From the NCBI GenBank assembly GCA_964628935.1, contig CAZVOE010000001.1, forward strand, positions 25,880 through 89,879: DNA of 64,000 bases, given 5' to 3'. The notes beneath the pieces were generated by a model. It searched no databases. It was given only the letters and a program-made list of their open reading frames with translations, and was not told the DNA's origin. The position numbers and the translations under genes are program-made. Source of the stretch: CAYLHQ01 sp964628935. GTDB taxonomy: Bacteria > Acidobacteriota > Polarisedimenticolia > Polarisedimenticolales > DASRJG01. Shown here in pieces: positions 8,821 to 17,645 of this stretch (the first letter of the stretch is position 1; the number at the start of each line of letters is the position of its first letter).

Positions 8821-9630
8821 GGAATCCGAGCGCCGGAAGCCACATCTGGAACATCTTCGTGAACGCCGACTTCCCCGATCGGAACGTCAGCCTCTCGACC
8901 GGCAAGACGGTCCGTCTCGATGCGGCCGCCTACACCCGGTACCGGTCGGTCACAAACCGCGAGGACAGAAGGAAGGTCTTCGAGGCGTGCTGGACTCGAT
9001 GCAACGAGTACGCGCGGATCCAGGGAACCGCCCTCAACGAAGAGGTCCGCAGTCACGACTTCCAGCGCGACGTGCGCAGGTTCGACTCGTGCCTCGAGGC
9101 TGCGCTCTTCGCCGACAACATTCCGGTGAAGGTCTACATCGAACTCCTCGAGGACTGGTCCACGACATGGTGAAGAACGCGAAGAGCGACGAGGCGCGCC
9201 TTCTCGACCTCGCGAGCAACCTCGACGGCCTCCGGACCACCCCGCTCCGCCAGACCCAGTTGCCGAGTCCGAGCTTCGAATTCACGAGATGGTGGAGCGC
9301 GGGGAGCCGCTCACGGAAGAGAGCCTGAGCCCCCTCTACCTCGACATCCGAGGAAGTACTACGGCCACGACTGCGGCGTCACCGACATCCGGGACCTCTA
9401 CGGCGCGGAGTGAGCCTTTACCCCGCACTTCTATTTCAACTTCCACGTACTACAAGTACGCGACGAGCGTGGCCGCGGCCGTGTCGCTCGCCGACCGGAT
9501 CCGCAGCGAGGGGACGGCGGAGGACTACCTCGCCATGCTCTCGGCGGGCTCGTCGCGCTACGCCTTCGATCTCCTGAAGGGCGCAAGCGTCGACATGACG
9601 ACGGCGAAGATGCTGAACCGGCAGAAGGGG
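8821..9630 (+). pseudogene. Decayed oligoendopeptidase F (peptidase family M3) remnant
   Basis: Fragments in successive frames read as PepF. The frame ending at 9173 gives LSTGKTVRLDAAAYTRYRS...FEACW...ALFADNIPVKVYIELL. A shift near 9155 gives VHDMVKNAKSDEARLLDL...LRQTQL; another near 9270 gives IHEMVERGEPLTEESLSPLY; another near 9345 gives KYYGHDCGVTDIRDLYGAE. A TGA replaces the Trp of the EWAF motif at about 9412. A last shift near 9450 gives YKYATSVAAAVSLADRIRSEG and LSAGSSRYAFDLLKGASVDM. In intact PepF about 200 residues, including the zinc-binding HExxH, sit between the VYIELL and LRQT segments; they are deleted here. At least four frameshifts, one in-frame stop and loss of the active site make this clearly dead. 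Confidence 0.85.
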
Positions 9631-9703
9631 GCGCAGGGAACCTCACCGCTCCCGCGAACCCGATCCGGGGCCGGGGGACGGCCCATGACCGTTTTGACAC
9701 GGC

Positions 9704-10048
9704 GTGCACGACATCCCCGGAACCTACCCGATGACCGTCGACGTCCTCGCCCTCGCCGCTTCGGGTGACGTGACGATCGCCGCCGGACTGCTCCCCGCGG
9801 GACCTTACGACGCCCTCGAGGTCGTGATCCTCGGGGCGTCCGCGACGTTCGACGACGCCACGGAGATCACGGTCGACTTCCCGCCCCCGGGCCGCGCCGT
9901 GATCCTTCCGGTCGGGTTCGAGGTCGTGGAAGGCGAACCGGTATTCCTCGACATTCGCCTCGACGTCGACCTTTCGTTCGCGCTCGCCGGAGGTTCGCTC
10001 GAGTTCGAGCCCGAGTTCGAGGTCGAGATCGACGCGGAGGACGACTGA
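9704..10048 (+). pseudogene. Fragment resembling the C-terminal part of a DUF4382-type protein
   Basis: A 114-codon open frame from GTG 9704, with an in-frame TGA just before it. The product is beta-rich and acidic: VLALAASGDVTIAAGLLPAG, then PYDALEVVILGASATF and an FPPPGRAVILPVGFEVVEGE segment, ending in a Glu/Phe-rich strand. The pattern 'gain value, then PAG-Y-x-x-L-x-V-x-I, then proline turn, then VxxG' resembles the DUF4382 domain of secreted lipoproteins, but signal peptide and N-terminal half are absent. It directly follows the PepF remnant, so I read it as another truncated gene. A short functional ORF cannot be excluded. Confidence 0.4.
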
Positions 10049-10201
10049 GCGATCGCGTCGCCCTCTGCCTCCCTGCGCGTCCGCGAACGTTTGTCGCGAG
10101 AGGTCGAGGGGGCAGAGGAACCCCGTTCGTGAGAGTTTCGCGACGGTCGGCGTCAGGGGGGCCTCCTGTCCGGACGGGAGACGGTAGCCGGGGCCCGGCG
10201 T

Positions 10202-10801
10202 TCATTCGGTGGGCTGGCGCGAAATGAGCTTCCCCGAGAACTCCGCCCGCACCCTCGCCTCCTTCGCAACGCGGAGGACGAAGACACTCGGATCTTCGAG
10301 ACCCCACGCGACGTAGGGGACCGAAAACTCGCTCACGGCGGAGATCGACGACCCGTCCACGGTGATCCGGACCGGTAGGGTGAGTTCGTGCTCTCCGCCG
10401 TGGAAGAGCAAGACCCCCTCGATCTCGAGGCTCGCCGACCCTTCCGTCGGCACTTTCCCGAGGAGCCTCCCCGGCCGGAAGGTCGCGACGGGGTACTTCG
10501 CGGTCTCGAGGACCTCCTCGTGCATCTTGGCGTCACGACGGCCATTCCCGGTCCTCCCGCTCGCGAGGTCGACGACGACCTCCCCGGCGAGCGTCCCGTT
10601 GTCGGGCTCGAACGTCACGGAAGTCGAGCGTACGGTGAAGGCACCCTCGACCGTGTGGGCGGTCGCGTCGAGGGTGAAGGTGACGCGGCTTCGCGCGCCG
10701 TCCAACGAGAGGACCGCAGCGCCGGCATCCGGAGCGCACGACAGGATCCCGAGACAGACTGTGAACGTCCCCGACGCGACTCCGCGCATTCGACCTCCCA
10801 T
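10202..10801 (-). CDS. YceI-family secreted lipid-binding-like protein
   Basis: A 199-aa protein starting at ATG 10801 (a second ATG at 10789 gives a tidier signal peptide). The signal sequence runs to about residue 29 (AGA). The mature part has the YceI lipocalin-like pattern: an SRVTFTLDATAHTVEG opening, a TGNGRRDAKM turn and LETAKYPVATF. YceI proteins are periplasmic barrels that bind polyisoprenoids or amphiphiles; the exact ligand is unknown. The start abuts the stop of the upstream secreted glycosidase-like gene (10802), so both probably share a transcript. Confidence 0.85.
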   Translation of the reverse strand: MGGRMRGVASGTFTVCLGILSCAPDAGAAVLSLDGARSRVTFTLDATAHTVEGAFTVRSTSVTFEPDNGTLAGEVVVDLASGRTGNGRRDAKMHEEVLETAKYPVATFRPGRLLGKVPTEGSASLEIEGVLLFHGGEHELTLPVRITVDGSSISAVSEFSVPYVAWGLEDPSVFVLRVAKEARVRAEFSGKLISRQPTE

Positions 10802-13381
10802 CTACCAGCTCAGTCGGACCGCGTCCCCGACTCGATCGACGAGAACGAATGCCGGCGCCCCTCCGCCGTCGTCGACGAGGTAGTACCGGTCGACGCCGTC
10901 GAACGGCGCCGGCTCGTCCCAGACCTGCCCCTCTGCGACGTCGAACGCGTCGCGTTCGGTCGCCGACGACCGCGCGTCCGTCGCCGTCATCTCGCGGAAG
11001 ACTCGGTAGAGGCATGCCGGGCCGGCGCACGATTCGGGCTTCGCCTCGAGCAGGACGGGGCTCCGCGAGGGGAGTGGGAGGTCGAGGCTCCGCACGCCCG
11101 AGAACACCCCCAGCTCCTGTCGCCCCGAATCCTCCACTCGCGCGAGGGAGTAGTTGAGGAACGGAAGGCCGTGCCGGCCGGGATCGATTTCGACGGTGAC
11201 CGAGGACGGCATCGAGCCCACGTTCACGAAGAAGAGCCCGAGAGCGCGCCCGCCATCGTCCCATCCCGACCGCACGATCGGATCGATCGATCGGGTCCCG
11301 GTCTCGAAGAACTCCGGGCCGCGCTCCACACCGCTCGAGGTGTCGGTCGCGCGCTGGAAGGTGTTGTAGAGGCGCCAATCGACCGAGACCGGCCCGGGCC
11401 CGGACAAGATGCGCGGCTCGCGGGTCATCCGCCCGTAGGCGAGGTACGGCCGCGCGAACCCTGTGCGCGCCCGGCCGAGCCGGCCGAGGAAAGTTCCCCG
11501 CTCCGCGACCGCTGGGTACGGCGAGTCGTCGATCACGTGGTAGGTCGCCTTGTAGGTCTCGTACCACGTGAAGAAATCGCTCATACCGGGGAACTTCTCG
11601 AGCGCCGAGAGTTCGTAGTTCAGTTCCGGAAGCCCTCCCCAGGCCACGACACGCGCGGCGATCCACCAGAAGATCTCGCCGAACTGCGCGGCCGCCTTGA
11701 GGTTCCCGTCGAGGGCGACTGGCCCGAGGTCGTGGTAGAGGTAGGCGAAGAGCGGGATCTTCTCCTTCCACCCCGCCTTCTCCCCCGCGCGGTGCTCGTC
11801 CCCTTCGAGCATCGACATCACGGAGCCCCCCGCACGCGCCTGGTAGAAATCGAAGTCGGGGAGGTACGGCTCCGAAAGCAGCTCGGTTCCGGCGGCGATC
11901 CTCCGTCCCGCCGCCTGATGCAGTTCCTCTCGGCGCGCCGCGTGCATCGCCCGGTAGCCGTCGATCATCCACCGCCCCGAGCCGGGAGGGTGGCCGTGCG
12001 ACTCGACGTCGCAGCGGACCCGGCCGAGCCCGGCGCCGATGTCGTAGTAGCTCGCGTCGAAGCCGTAGCCGCCGAACAGGGTGAGGTTTCGCCAGCCGTG
12101 GAACGCTTGCCAGGCGGGGGTCGCGGGACACATGTAGGCCCAAGGATCGCTCTCGGGGTCCGGGATCATCTCGTACGGTTGCCACGGCGCGACCGGATCG
12201 GTCCCGGGGTCGGGCGCGGGAGCGTCCCACTCCGTCGCACCTCGGGAAAAGTGCAGGTCGAAGAGAAACAGCGCCCAACGGTCCCCGTTGTCCCGGATCG
12301 CCGCCAGGTTCGCGGCGTTGACGCGCCCGTCCGACCAGTCGTTGTATCCGCCGTACCACTCGCTCGCCGTCGTTCCCCCCGGCCACCAGAACCCGGACAC
12401 GTGGAAGAGGGGCCCCCCGACCCAATCGTGGAGCGCGCGGTACCACCTCGCCTGGTCGAGGTTGATCGAGATTCCGAAGGTCGACCCGAGAACCTCCTCG
12501 TAGAGCCAACGAGGGACCTCGCCTTCCGGTCGATCCGCCACCCGGCCGCCCGAGGTCCACGGTTGCGCGAGCGCCCACATGCGGTATCGATCGGCTGCCT
12601 CCTCCCAGTCCCCTTTCGCAAGGGAGGCGATTCTCACCTCGTAGCCGGGGTCCATGTCCCGACCCGCTCGGCGGTCCCACGCGAGGGTCTCGACGCTCCA
12701 GCGTAGATCGCCGTTCATCGGGTCCTTGTAGAAGGAGATGTTCTTCGCGGTGCCCGAGGAGTCGCGCGCCTCCATCGCGAAACCGCCCACGCCCTCTCGG
12801 AAGTAGGCCGAGAGCTGGACGCACGCCCCGCCGTATGCGTCGGGGTAAAGACGCTTCGTCACCTGGGCCGGGAGGTTCGTCCAAGGGTCGCGGAACAGAT
12901 AGCCCATCGCGACCGGCTGGAGGGCGAGGTCGGTCCCGCTTTCCGGCTGGAGCCTGCGGATCCCGGCGACGACGGGATACTCGAATGCGTGGACGGCGAG
13001 CGCCTCGTCCGCGTTGACGACCCGAGCCGTGAACCGCGCGTCGCTCGCGGCTTCGGGAAGCTCGATTCGCCCCATCACCGTGACGCCGGGCCGCGAGGTC
13101 GTCCACTGCAAGTCGACCGCACTCCCCGGATAGTCCGGATCCGACGAGAAAGAGAAGGTGGAGGGCGCGACGGTTCCCGCAGAAGTCGTGAGAACGAAGG
13201 CGGGACCGGCGCCGGGAACCGCGACCAGGTCGAGAGCGCGTTCAACGTTTCGAACCTGCCGGATCGCGCCGTTCCGGTCGTCGAGGCGAATCTCGAGCCT
13301 TGCGTTCGCGACGACGATCTCACCCGCCCCGGCGGGGAAACAGACAGCGAGCGCGAGAGCCGGTCCAGCAAGCTGACGCAC
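10802..13381 (-). CDS. Large secreted glycoside-hydrolase-like protein (DUF6259-like)
   Basis: An 859-aa protein with a short signal peptide (cleavage near residue 20, PAGAGE). The N-terminal 250 residues are beta-sandwich-like. The central part (about 280-640) has barrel-like, Trp/Asp-rich stretches such as HVSGFWWPGGT, FGGYGFDASYYDIGAG and LLSEPYLPDFDFY, typical of glycosidase-like proteins annotated DUF6259. The C-terminus holds a small beta-sheet unit (DGVDRYYLVDDGGG) like the Fn3-related tails of other secreted proteins here. Candidate catalytic acids exist but cannot be assigned by eye. It is likely exported and active on a polysaccharide. Start at ATG 13381; it is the first gene of the pair with YceI. 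Confidence 0.6.
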   Translation of the reverse strand: MRQLAGPALALAVCFPAGAGEIVVANARLEIRLDDRNGAIRQVRNVERALDLVAVPGAGPAFVLTTSAGTVAPSTFSFSSDPDYPGSAVDLQWTTSRPGVTVMGRIELPEAASDARFTARVVNADEALAVHAFEYPVVAGIRRLQPESGTDLALQPVAMGYLFRDPWTNLPAQVTKRLYPDAYGGACVQLSAYFREGVGGFAMEARDSSGTAKNISFYKDPMNGDLRWSVETLAWDRRAGRDMDPGYEVRIASLAKGDWEEAADRYRMWALAQPWTSGGRVADRPEGEVPRWLYEEVLGSTFGISINLDQARWYRALHDWVGGPLFHVSGFWWPGGTTASEWYGGYNDWSDGRVNAANLAAIRDNGDRWALFLFDLHFSRGATEWDAPAPDPGTDPVAPWQPYEMIPDPESDPWAYMCPATPAWQAFHGWRNLTLFGGYGFDASYYDIGAGLGRVRCDVESHGHPPGSGRWMIDGYRAMHAARREELHQAAGRRIAAGTELLSEPYLPDFDFYQARAGGSVMSMLEGDEHRAGEKAGWKEKIPLFAYLYHDLGPVALDGNLKAAAQFGEIFWWIAARVVAWGGLPELNYELSALEKFPGMSDFFTWYETYKATYHVIDDSPYPAVAERGTFLGRLGRARTGFARPYLAYGRMTREPRILSGPGPVSVDWRLYNTFQRATDTSSGVERGPEFFETGTRSIDPIVRSGWDDGGRALGLFFVNVGSMPSSVTVEIDPGRHGLPFLNYSLARVEDSGRQELGVFSGVRSLDLPLPSRSPVLLEAKPESCAGPACLYRVFREMTATDARSSATERDAFDVAEGQVWDEPAPFDGVDRYYLVDDGGGAPAFVLVDRVGDAVRLSW

Positions 13382-13385
13382 GGGA

Positions 13386-13916
13386 TCAGTCGACGAACCG
13401 ATAGTCGAGGACGAACGACTTGATCTGGCCGAGACAGATCGAGATCTGCGCCTCGGTGTGGAGCTCCGCCTGCACCTTGCGGCCGAGGTTCGCCGGATCG
13501 CACAGGTCCGTTCCGAAGTCCTCGCAATTGTAGATCCGGTAGTCCTGCCCCGCGGCCTCGATCATGTAGCCCGGACACTCGATGAGGGTACGGAAGACGA
13601 GCGTTCCGTTGACGCGCTTGGCTCCGTCGGCCTCGAGCAGGCAAACCCGGATCGCGGGGTCCGCCGTGCAGGCGCCGTCCCCCGCGAACTCCGCCCAGAC
13701 CACGCCGGACAGGCCATCCCGGTACGCCCCTTTTGGATTCGAGATCTCGTAGAAGTTCCCGAGAACGTCCTCGAAGACGAGGCACCGGTCAGGACTCGAA
13801 GCGAGCTCGTGGAACGTGCCGCGGGTTCCCAGTTGGAAGGAGCAAGGTGCCGCCGAAGCAGGCGAGGCCACGAACGACAAGACGGCGATCGCGAACAGCG
13901 TTCCGGGTTTCATCAT
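13386..13916 (-). CDS. Secreted hypothetical protein, Cys-rich
   Basis: A 176-aa protein from ATG 13916 (or the adjacent ATG 13913), preceded by a GGAGG ribosome-binding site. The signal peptide ends at SASAA (about residue 22). The mature protein has eight cysteines in pairs (APCSF, DRCLV, GACTAD, RVCLLE, ECPGY, NCEDF, DLCDP, SICLG), suggesting disulfide bonds in the periplasm or outside. I recognise no family. It ends 4 nt before the start of the divergently placed regulon of the next minus gene, the DUF6259-like protein, so co-transcription with that gene and yceI is likely. Confidence 0.6.
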   Translation of the reverse strand: MMKPGTLFAIAVLSFVASPASAAPCSFQLGTRGTFHELASSPDRCLVFEDVLGNFYEISNPKGAYRDGLSGVVWAEFAGDGACTADPAIRVCLLEADGAKRVNGTLVFRTLIECPGYMIEAAGQDYRIYNCEDFGTDLCDPANLGRKVQAELHTEAQISICLGQIKSFVLDYRFVD

Positions 13917-14238
13917 GGCACCTCCCCGGGGGGTTGTGAGAATCGTACTCCGAGGTCCTTCTCGGCGCAGCATGGATGGAGGTCTTCCTGGAAGCGGTGC
14001 TGCGGGGCGAGGAGGCGGCGGCCCGCGCGGCGGCGAACGGTCGCGGCATCCCTTGACGCCTCACCGCAAGAGGGGTAGAAGGTCACGCGCGGCGGTTGGG
14101 GAACGCCGATGGCCGCAGTCGGTGGGTGGCGCCGCGACGTCGGGAGCGCTCGAGGTGGAGCGCCCGCACGAACCCCTTGCATTTTTTGGCCCGGTTCGAG
14201 GCCGTGGGGGCCTCGTTGGGTTCTTAGGGGGGTTTTCC
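13917..14238. other. Intergenic region without a recognisable gene (322 bp)
   Basis: Divergent promoter space between two secreted-protein genes. A 26-codon frame at 13976-14056 (MEVFLEAVLRGEEAAARAAA...) has coding-like Ala/Glu use but no family match and could be a gene-end relic. An AT-rich hexamer run (cattttttgg) lies at about 14188-14198. No tRNA, palindrome or clear terminator was seen. Confidence 0.5.
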
Positions 14239-14817
14239 ATGAACGAGTGGAGGTCTGTCTGGCGGGCAGCCGCGGCGATCGCGGTCGTCGCGGCGGCGTT
14301 GTCCCCCGCAGGGGCGACGACCTTGATCCGCATGGGCGTCGACCACTTGGTGGCATCGAACGAGGCGGTCGTCTTGGGTCGCGTCGTCGACGCGCAGGCG
14401 TACTGGAACGCGGAGGGAAGTTTCATCCTTTCCGACGTGAAAGTGCAGGTGCTCGACGTGCTCAAGGGAATCGTCGCGGACAACGAGATCACGATCACGT
14501 TGATGGGTGGAAACGTCGGGGATTTGACGACCTTGATCGTGGCCGGACCGGATATGGCGGTCGGTAGCGAGTACGTCTTGTTCCTGAATCGCGAGGACCT
14601 TCCCGGTGCCTCGGGGGTCCGTACCGTCCGCGATCTCGCCCAGGGGATCTTCGACGTTGTTGACGGCGGCGATGGCCCGCGTGCCGTCAGCCAGGCGTCG
14701 CGTCATCCGCTCCTTCCGGACGGCAGGGGGATCTCCGAGGCCCCCGGCGGGCAGGCGGGGATTCCGCTCGAGAACCTGATTCGCCAGGTCCGTGACCTCG
14801 CAAGCGCCGGGCGCTGA
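14239..14817 (+). CDS. Secreted protein of unknown function, matrixin-associated
   Basis: A 192-aa protein with a signal peptide ending near residue 26 (SPAGATT). The mature part has the pattern DHLVASNEAVVLGRVVDAQ, then VKVQVLDVLKG, then a Gly-rich turn (MGGNVGDLTT), a VGSEYVLFL strand and a DLAQGIFDV end. I know this pattern from a family often found next to secreted matrixin-type metalloproteases in Gram-negative genomes, usually without a named function. Here a matrixin gene follows after 27 bp, so the two are probably one operon. It could be a substrate, inhibitor or surface partner of that protease. Confidence 0.65.
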   Translation: MNEWRSVWRAAAAIAVVAAALSPAGATTLIRMGVDHLVASNEAVVLGRVVDAQAYWNAEGSFILSDVKVQVLDVLKGIVADNEITITLMGGNVGDLTTLIVAGPDMAVGSEYVLFLNREDLPGASGVRTVRDLAQGIFDVVDGGDGPRAVSQASRHPLLPDGRGISEAPGGQAGIPLENLIRQVRDLASAGR

Positions 14818-14844
14818 GCGCCGCGGAAGAGGAAGGAGAAGACG

Positions 14845-15495
14845 ATGCGAAGAGGAATGCTCGTCCCCGCAGCCGCCCTCGTTGCCGTAACGCTCGCCGC
14901 AACCTCGCCTTCTTGGGCGTTTCGCATGATCCAGAACACGACCGTCGGGCGCGTGAGCGCCGGCGCCGCGGTTGCCTGCAACGCTTCCGGCGGGTTCACC
15001 CACTGGACCGTCGCGAACATTCCCTGGTACCACAACACGTCGGGCCAGGGCTCTGGAAAGGCGACTGCCATCCAGAACTCTCTCGCGGCCTGGACCAACG
15101 TCACCAATGCAGACCACAATCTCACCTACGCTGGCACGACGTCGAATGGGTTCGTCACCGACGGACTCAACACGATGCTCTGGGCTCGAGGAAACGGGTG
15201 TACCGGCTCTTGCCTCGCGATTACGGCGCTCGTGCTGACCTCTGGCCAGGTGATCGTCGAATCCGATATTTCGTTTAACAGCCGATACACGTGGAACACG
15301 AACGGTTCGAACTACGACACCCAGGCGGTCGCCACGCACGAGTTGGGACACGGGTTGGGGATCCATCATACGGAACTGACGAGTACGCCGCGTCCGACGA
15401 TGTACGCCGCGTACTTCGGAACCGACGGACGCACCCTGGAAGCCGACGACAACTCGGCGCTTCAGTGCGCGGAGAGCCGGTACCCCTTGCCGTAG
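14845..15495 (+). CDS. Secreted matrixin-like zinc metalloprotease (M10A-like)
   Basis: A 216-aa protein preceded by a GGAAGGAGAAG ribosome-binding site. The signal peptide ends near residue 25 (SWAF). The catalytic motif HELGHGLGIHH starts at His165 (HExxHxxGxxH, three zinc ligands plus Glu166), and PTMYAAY supplies the Met-turn. There is no propeptide cysteine switch, only a short (about 45-aa) region before the catalytic fold. Upstream, IPWYHNT and AIQNSLAAWTNV match the beta-strand and helix that open matrixin domains. It probably cleaves extracellular or envelope proteins. The gene pairs with the 14239 secreted protein. Confidence 0.88.
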   Translation: MRRGMLVPAAALVAVTLAATSPSWAFRMIQNTTVGRVSAGAAVACNASGGFTHWTVANIPWYHNTSGQGSGKATAIQNSLAAWTNVTNADHNLTYAGTTSNGFVTDGLNTMLWARGNGCTGSCLAITALVLTSGQVIVESDISFNSRYTWNTNGSNYDTQAVATHELGHGLGIHHTELTSTPRPTMYAAYFGTDGRTLEADDNSALQCAESRYPLP

Positions 15496-15818
15496 AGCGG
15501 TCGCACCGGAACGTGCTTCCCGCGAGGCCTGCCCCCTTCCGGGGGGCCGGCCTCGCCAATTCGGTCGGCTCGTCTTCCGTCTTCGTCCTTTTGGTGAGTC
15601 GACGGGCCGCGAAGGAGGCAGAACCGGCGGTCGTCGGCGACCTCGCCATCTACTGCGGGGTCGACCCCCGAAGCCGCGTCCGGGTCGATCTCGGGCGGCA
15701 CCGTGCTCGAAGCGGGCGCGGGCCGAGGGGGCTTCGCCTGGCACGGTGACCAGCTCCGGATCCACGACGGAACGGGTACGGGCAACGGGTCGACCGGAAA
15801 GAGGTGCTTGCCCCGTTG
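15496..15818. other. Intergenic region between convergent genes (323 bp)
   Basis: A GC-rich tail between the matrixin and pit genes. It includes a C/G inverted patch (ccccttccggggggccgg, about 15533-15550) that may fold but lacks a T-run. Near 15725-15780 a stretch reads GGFAWHGDQLRIHDGTGTG in one frame and looks like a coding relic, with no start codon or family. No complete gene is visible. Confidence 0.45.
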
Positions 15819-16871
15819 TCACTTCGCCAACGCGACGAGTGCGTAGGTCAGAGCGCCGAGGAGGGCCGACATGGGTACCGTGAGGACCCAGGCCCACAAC
15901 ACCCGCGCGGCGATCCCCCACCGTACCGCCGAAAGGCGTTGAATCGCTCCGACGCCGATGATCGCCCCGGTGATCGTGTGCGTCGTGCTCACGGGGATGC
16001 CGAGGTTCGCGGAGGTGAACAGGGAGATCGCGGCCGCGGTCTCCGCGCAGGCTCCCCCGTGCGGCTTGAGCCGGGTGAGCTTCATTCCCATCGTTTTCAC
16101 GATTCGCCAGCCTCCCGCCGCCGTTCCGAGTGCGATCGCGAGGTGACATGCGAGCACGATCCAGAACGGGAACTCGACCGCCCCCGTCTCGAAGGCCTGC
16201 TGCTGGCCCTTCCAGATGCTCGCGAAAAGGAGCGCTGCGATGATCCCCATCGTCTTCTGGGCGTCGTTCGTGCCGTGGCCAAGGCTGTACAGCGCGGCCG
16301 AACCGAGCTGCACCACGCGAAAGACCCGATCGAGTCTCGCGGGTGAATGTTTCTGAAACGTCCAGACCACGATCAGGATGAGTCCGAGACCCAGGGCGAA
16401 GCCCATCACGGGGGCAATGACGATGAACTCCAGCGTCGCCATCAGCCTCCCGATCCGGACGACTCCCTCGATCGTTCCGGCGAACGCGATCGCCGCTCCC
16501 GCGAATCCGCCGAGGAGCGCGTGAGACGAGCTGGTCGGCAGACCCACGGACCACGTGATCAGATCCCAGACGATGGCTCCTACGAGCCCCGCGAGGATCA
16601 CGTCGGCATTGACGAACTCCGGAAAGACGAACTTTGCGACGGTGTTCGCCACGGCCACGCCGAAGAACCACGCGGCTGCGAAATTCCACCAGGCCGCCCA
16701 GAGGACGGCGGCGCCGGGCCGGAGCACCCGGGTTCCGACGATCGTCGCGATCGAGTTCGCGGCGTCGTGGAACCCATTGACGAAGTCGAAAAGGAGGGCC
16801 ACAGCGACGATGGCGAGGACGTACGGCTCTCCGGCCAGGGCCCGCAACGTCTCGACGATGCCGAACGACAC
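15819..16871 (-). CDS. pit: PiT-family inorganic phosphate transporter
   Basis: A 350-aa membrane protein. The PiT signature GFHDAANSIATIVGTRVL sits in the first repeat (about 32-50), and its second-repeat counterpart SLGHGTNDAQKTMGI lies near residue 200. About ten hydrophobic segments follow the PHO-4 inverted-repeat layout. The family couples phosphate, probably as a metal-phosphate complex, to proton or sodium symport. The DUF47 gene lies 22 bp upstream in the same direction, the standard partner of Pit in many bacteria. The stop is convergent with the region after the matrixin. Confidence 0.95.
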   Translation of the reverse strand: MSFGIVETLRALAGEPYVLAIVAVALLFDFVNGFHDAANSIATIVGTRVLRPGAAVLWAAWWNFAAAWFFGVAVANTVAKFVFPEFVNADVILAGLVGAIVWDLITWSVGLPTSSSHALLGGFAGAAIAFAGTIEGVVRIGRLMATLEFIVIAPVMGFALGLGLILIVVWTFQKHSPARLDRVFRVVQLGSAALYSLGHGTNDAQKTMGIIAALLFASIWKGQQQAFETGAVEFPFWIVLACHLAIALGTAAGGWRIVKTMGMKLTRLKPHGGACAETAAAISLFTSANLGIPVSTTHTITGAIIGVGAIQRLSAVRWGIAARVLWAWVLTVPMSALLGALTYALVALAK

Positions 16872-16893
16872 GACCGAGGTCCGTCTCTCGCGC

Positions 16894-17526
16894 TCAGGAG
16901 TACTTGACGAGGACCGTTTGGATGACGTCCGCGACGTCCTCGCACTTGTCGGTCGCGAGCTCGAGGTGCTCGTAGACGTCCTTCCACTTGATGATTTCGA
17001 GCGTGTCCCGCGGCTCCCCGTTGAACAGGCGGTTCAAGGCATCCCGCATCACCTGGTCGGCCTCGTTCTCGAGCTGATTGATTCGGGCGCACTGACGGAC
17101 GATTTCGTCCTGCCGACCGAGATCGCGCAAGAGCCGGACGCCGGCTTCGACTTCCGACGCGGAGCACTCGATGATCTTCGCGAATTCCGCCGCGTGATGG
17201 GTGGGCTCGGTGATGCGGAATGTGACGAGACGCTTCGCGACGGCATCCACGTAGTCGAGGATGTCGTCCATGCGCACGCAGAGTTCGTAGATATCCTCTC
17301 GATCGAGCGGCGTCAGAAAGGTCTTGTTGAGCTTGTCCATCAGCTGGTGGACCAGCTCGTCCCCCTCCTGCTCGACCTCGTGGATGCGCTCGCTCGCCTT
17401 GCGGATCTCGGCAAGATCTCCCCGATCCAGGATGCAGCGCGCGAGGAGATTCGCCCCCTTCACCACGACCGCGGCTTGGGCTTCCAGCAAGTCGAAGAAA
17501 CGTTCCTCGCGCGGGATGAATCTCAA
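16894..17526 (-). CDS. DUF47 / PhoU-like phosphate transport accessory protein
   Basis: A 210-aa, mostly helical cytosolic protein. The start is TTG 17526 (MRFIPREERFFDLLEAQA), since no ATG or GTG is available before the conserved FFDLLEAQA opening. It has the acidic motifs of PhoU-like bundles: EVEQEGDELVHQL and ELCVRMDDILDYVDAVAKR near residue 80, plus QLENEADQVMRDAL near 150, which bind metals in relatives. It is usually encoded beside Pit and thought to tune its activity. A good promoter precedes it, so it and pit form an operon. Confidence 0.92.
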   Translation of the reverse strand: MRFIPREERFFDLLEAQAAVVVKGANLLARCILDRGDLAEIRKASERIHEVEQEGDELVHQLMDKLNKTFLTPLDREDIYELCVRMDDILDYVDAVAKRLVTFRITEPTHHAAEFAKIIECSASEVEAGVRLLRDLGRQDEIVRQCARINQLENEADQVMRDALNRLFNGEPRDTLEIIKWKDVYEHLELATDKCEDVADVIQTVLVKYS

Positions 17527-17562
17527 CGCCTGCCTCCGTTCGGACCGCTGTCGCGGAGCGCA

Positions 17563-17591
17563 GGTCTAGCACCGTAACGGAACCGTGACAA
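17563..17591 (-). promoter_or_regulatory. Predicted sigma-70-type promoter of the DUF47-pit operon
   Basis: On the minus strand TTGTCA (17586-17591, five of six matches to TTGACA) is separated by exactly 17 nt from TAGACC (17563-17568). It lies 37 nt upstream of the TTG start. The spacer holds a near-repeat (CGGTTCC / CGGTGC) that could bind a regulator. The -10 match is weak, so confidence is moderate. Confidence 0.5.
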
Positions 17592-17645
17592 GAGATTCGG
17601 GGCAATTTCGCCCTGGATTCGGCCCGGGCTCCCGTGGGAGGGGCG

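Noticed and set aside
9691..9720. TTGACA at about 9694 as a promoter
   Set aside because: No -10-like hexamer at 16-18 nt, and it lies within decayed coding sequence.
15533..15550. Terminator after the matrixin gene
   Set aside because: GC-rich inverted patch without a T-run; may fold but not supportable as an intrinsic terminator.
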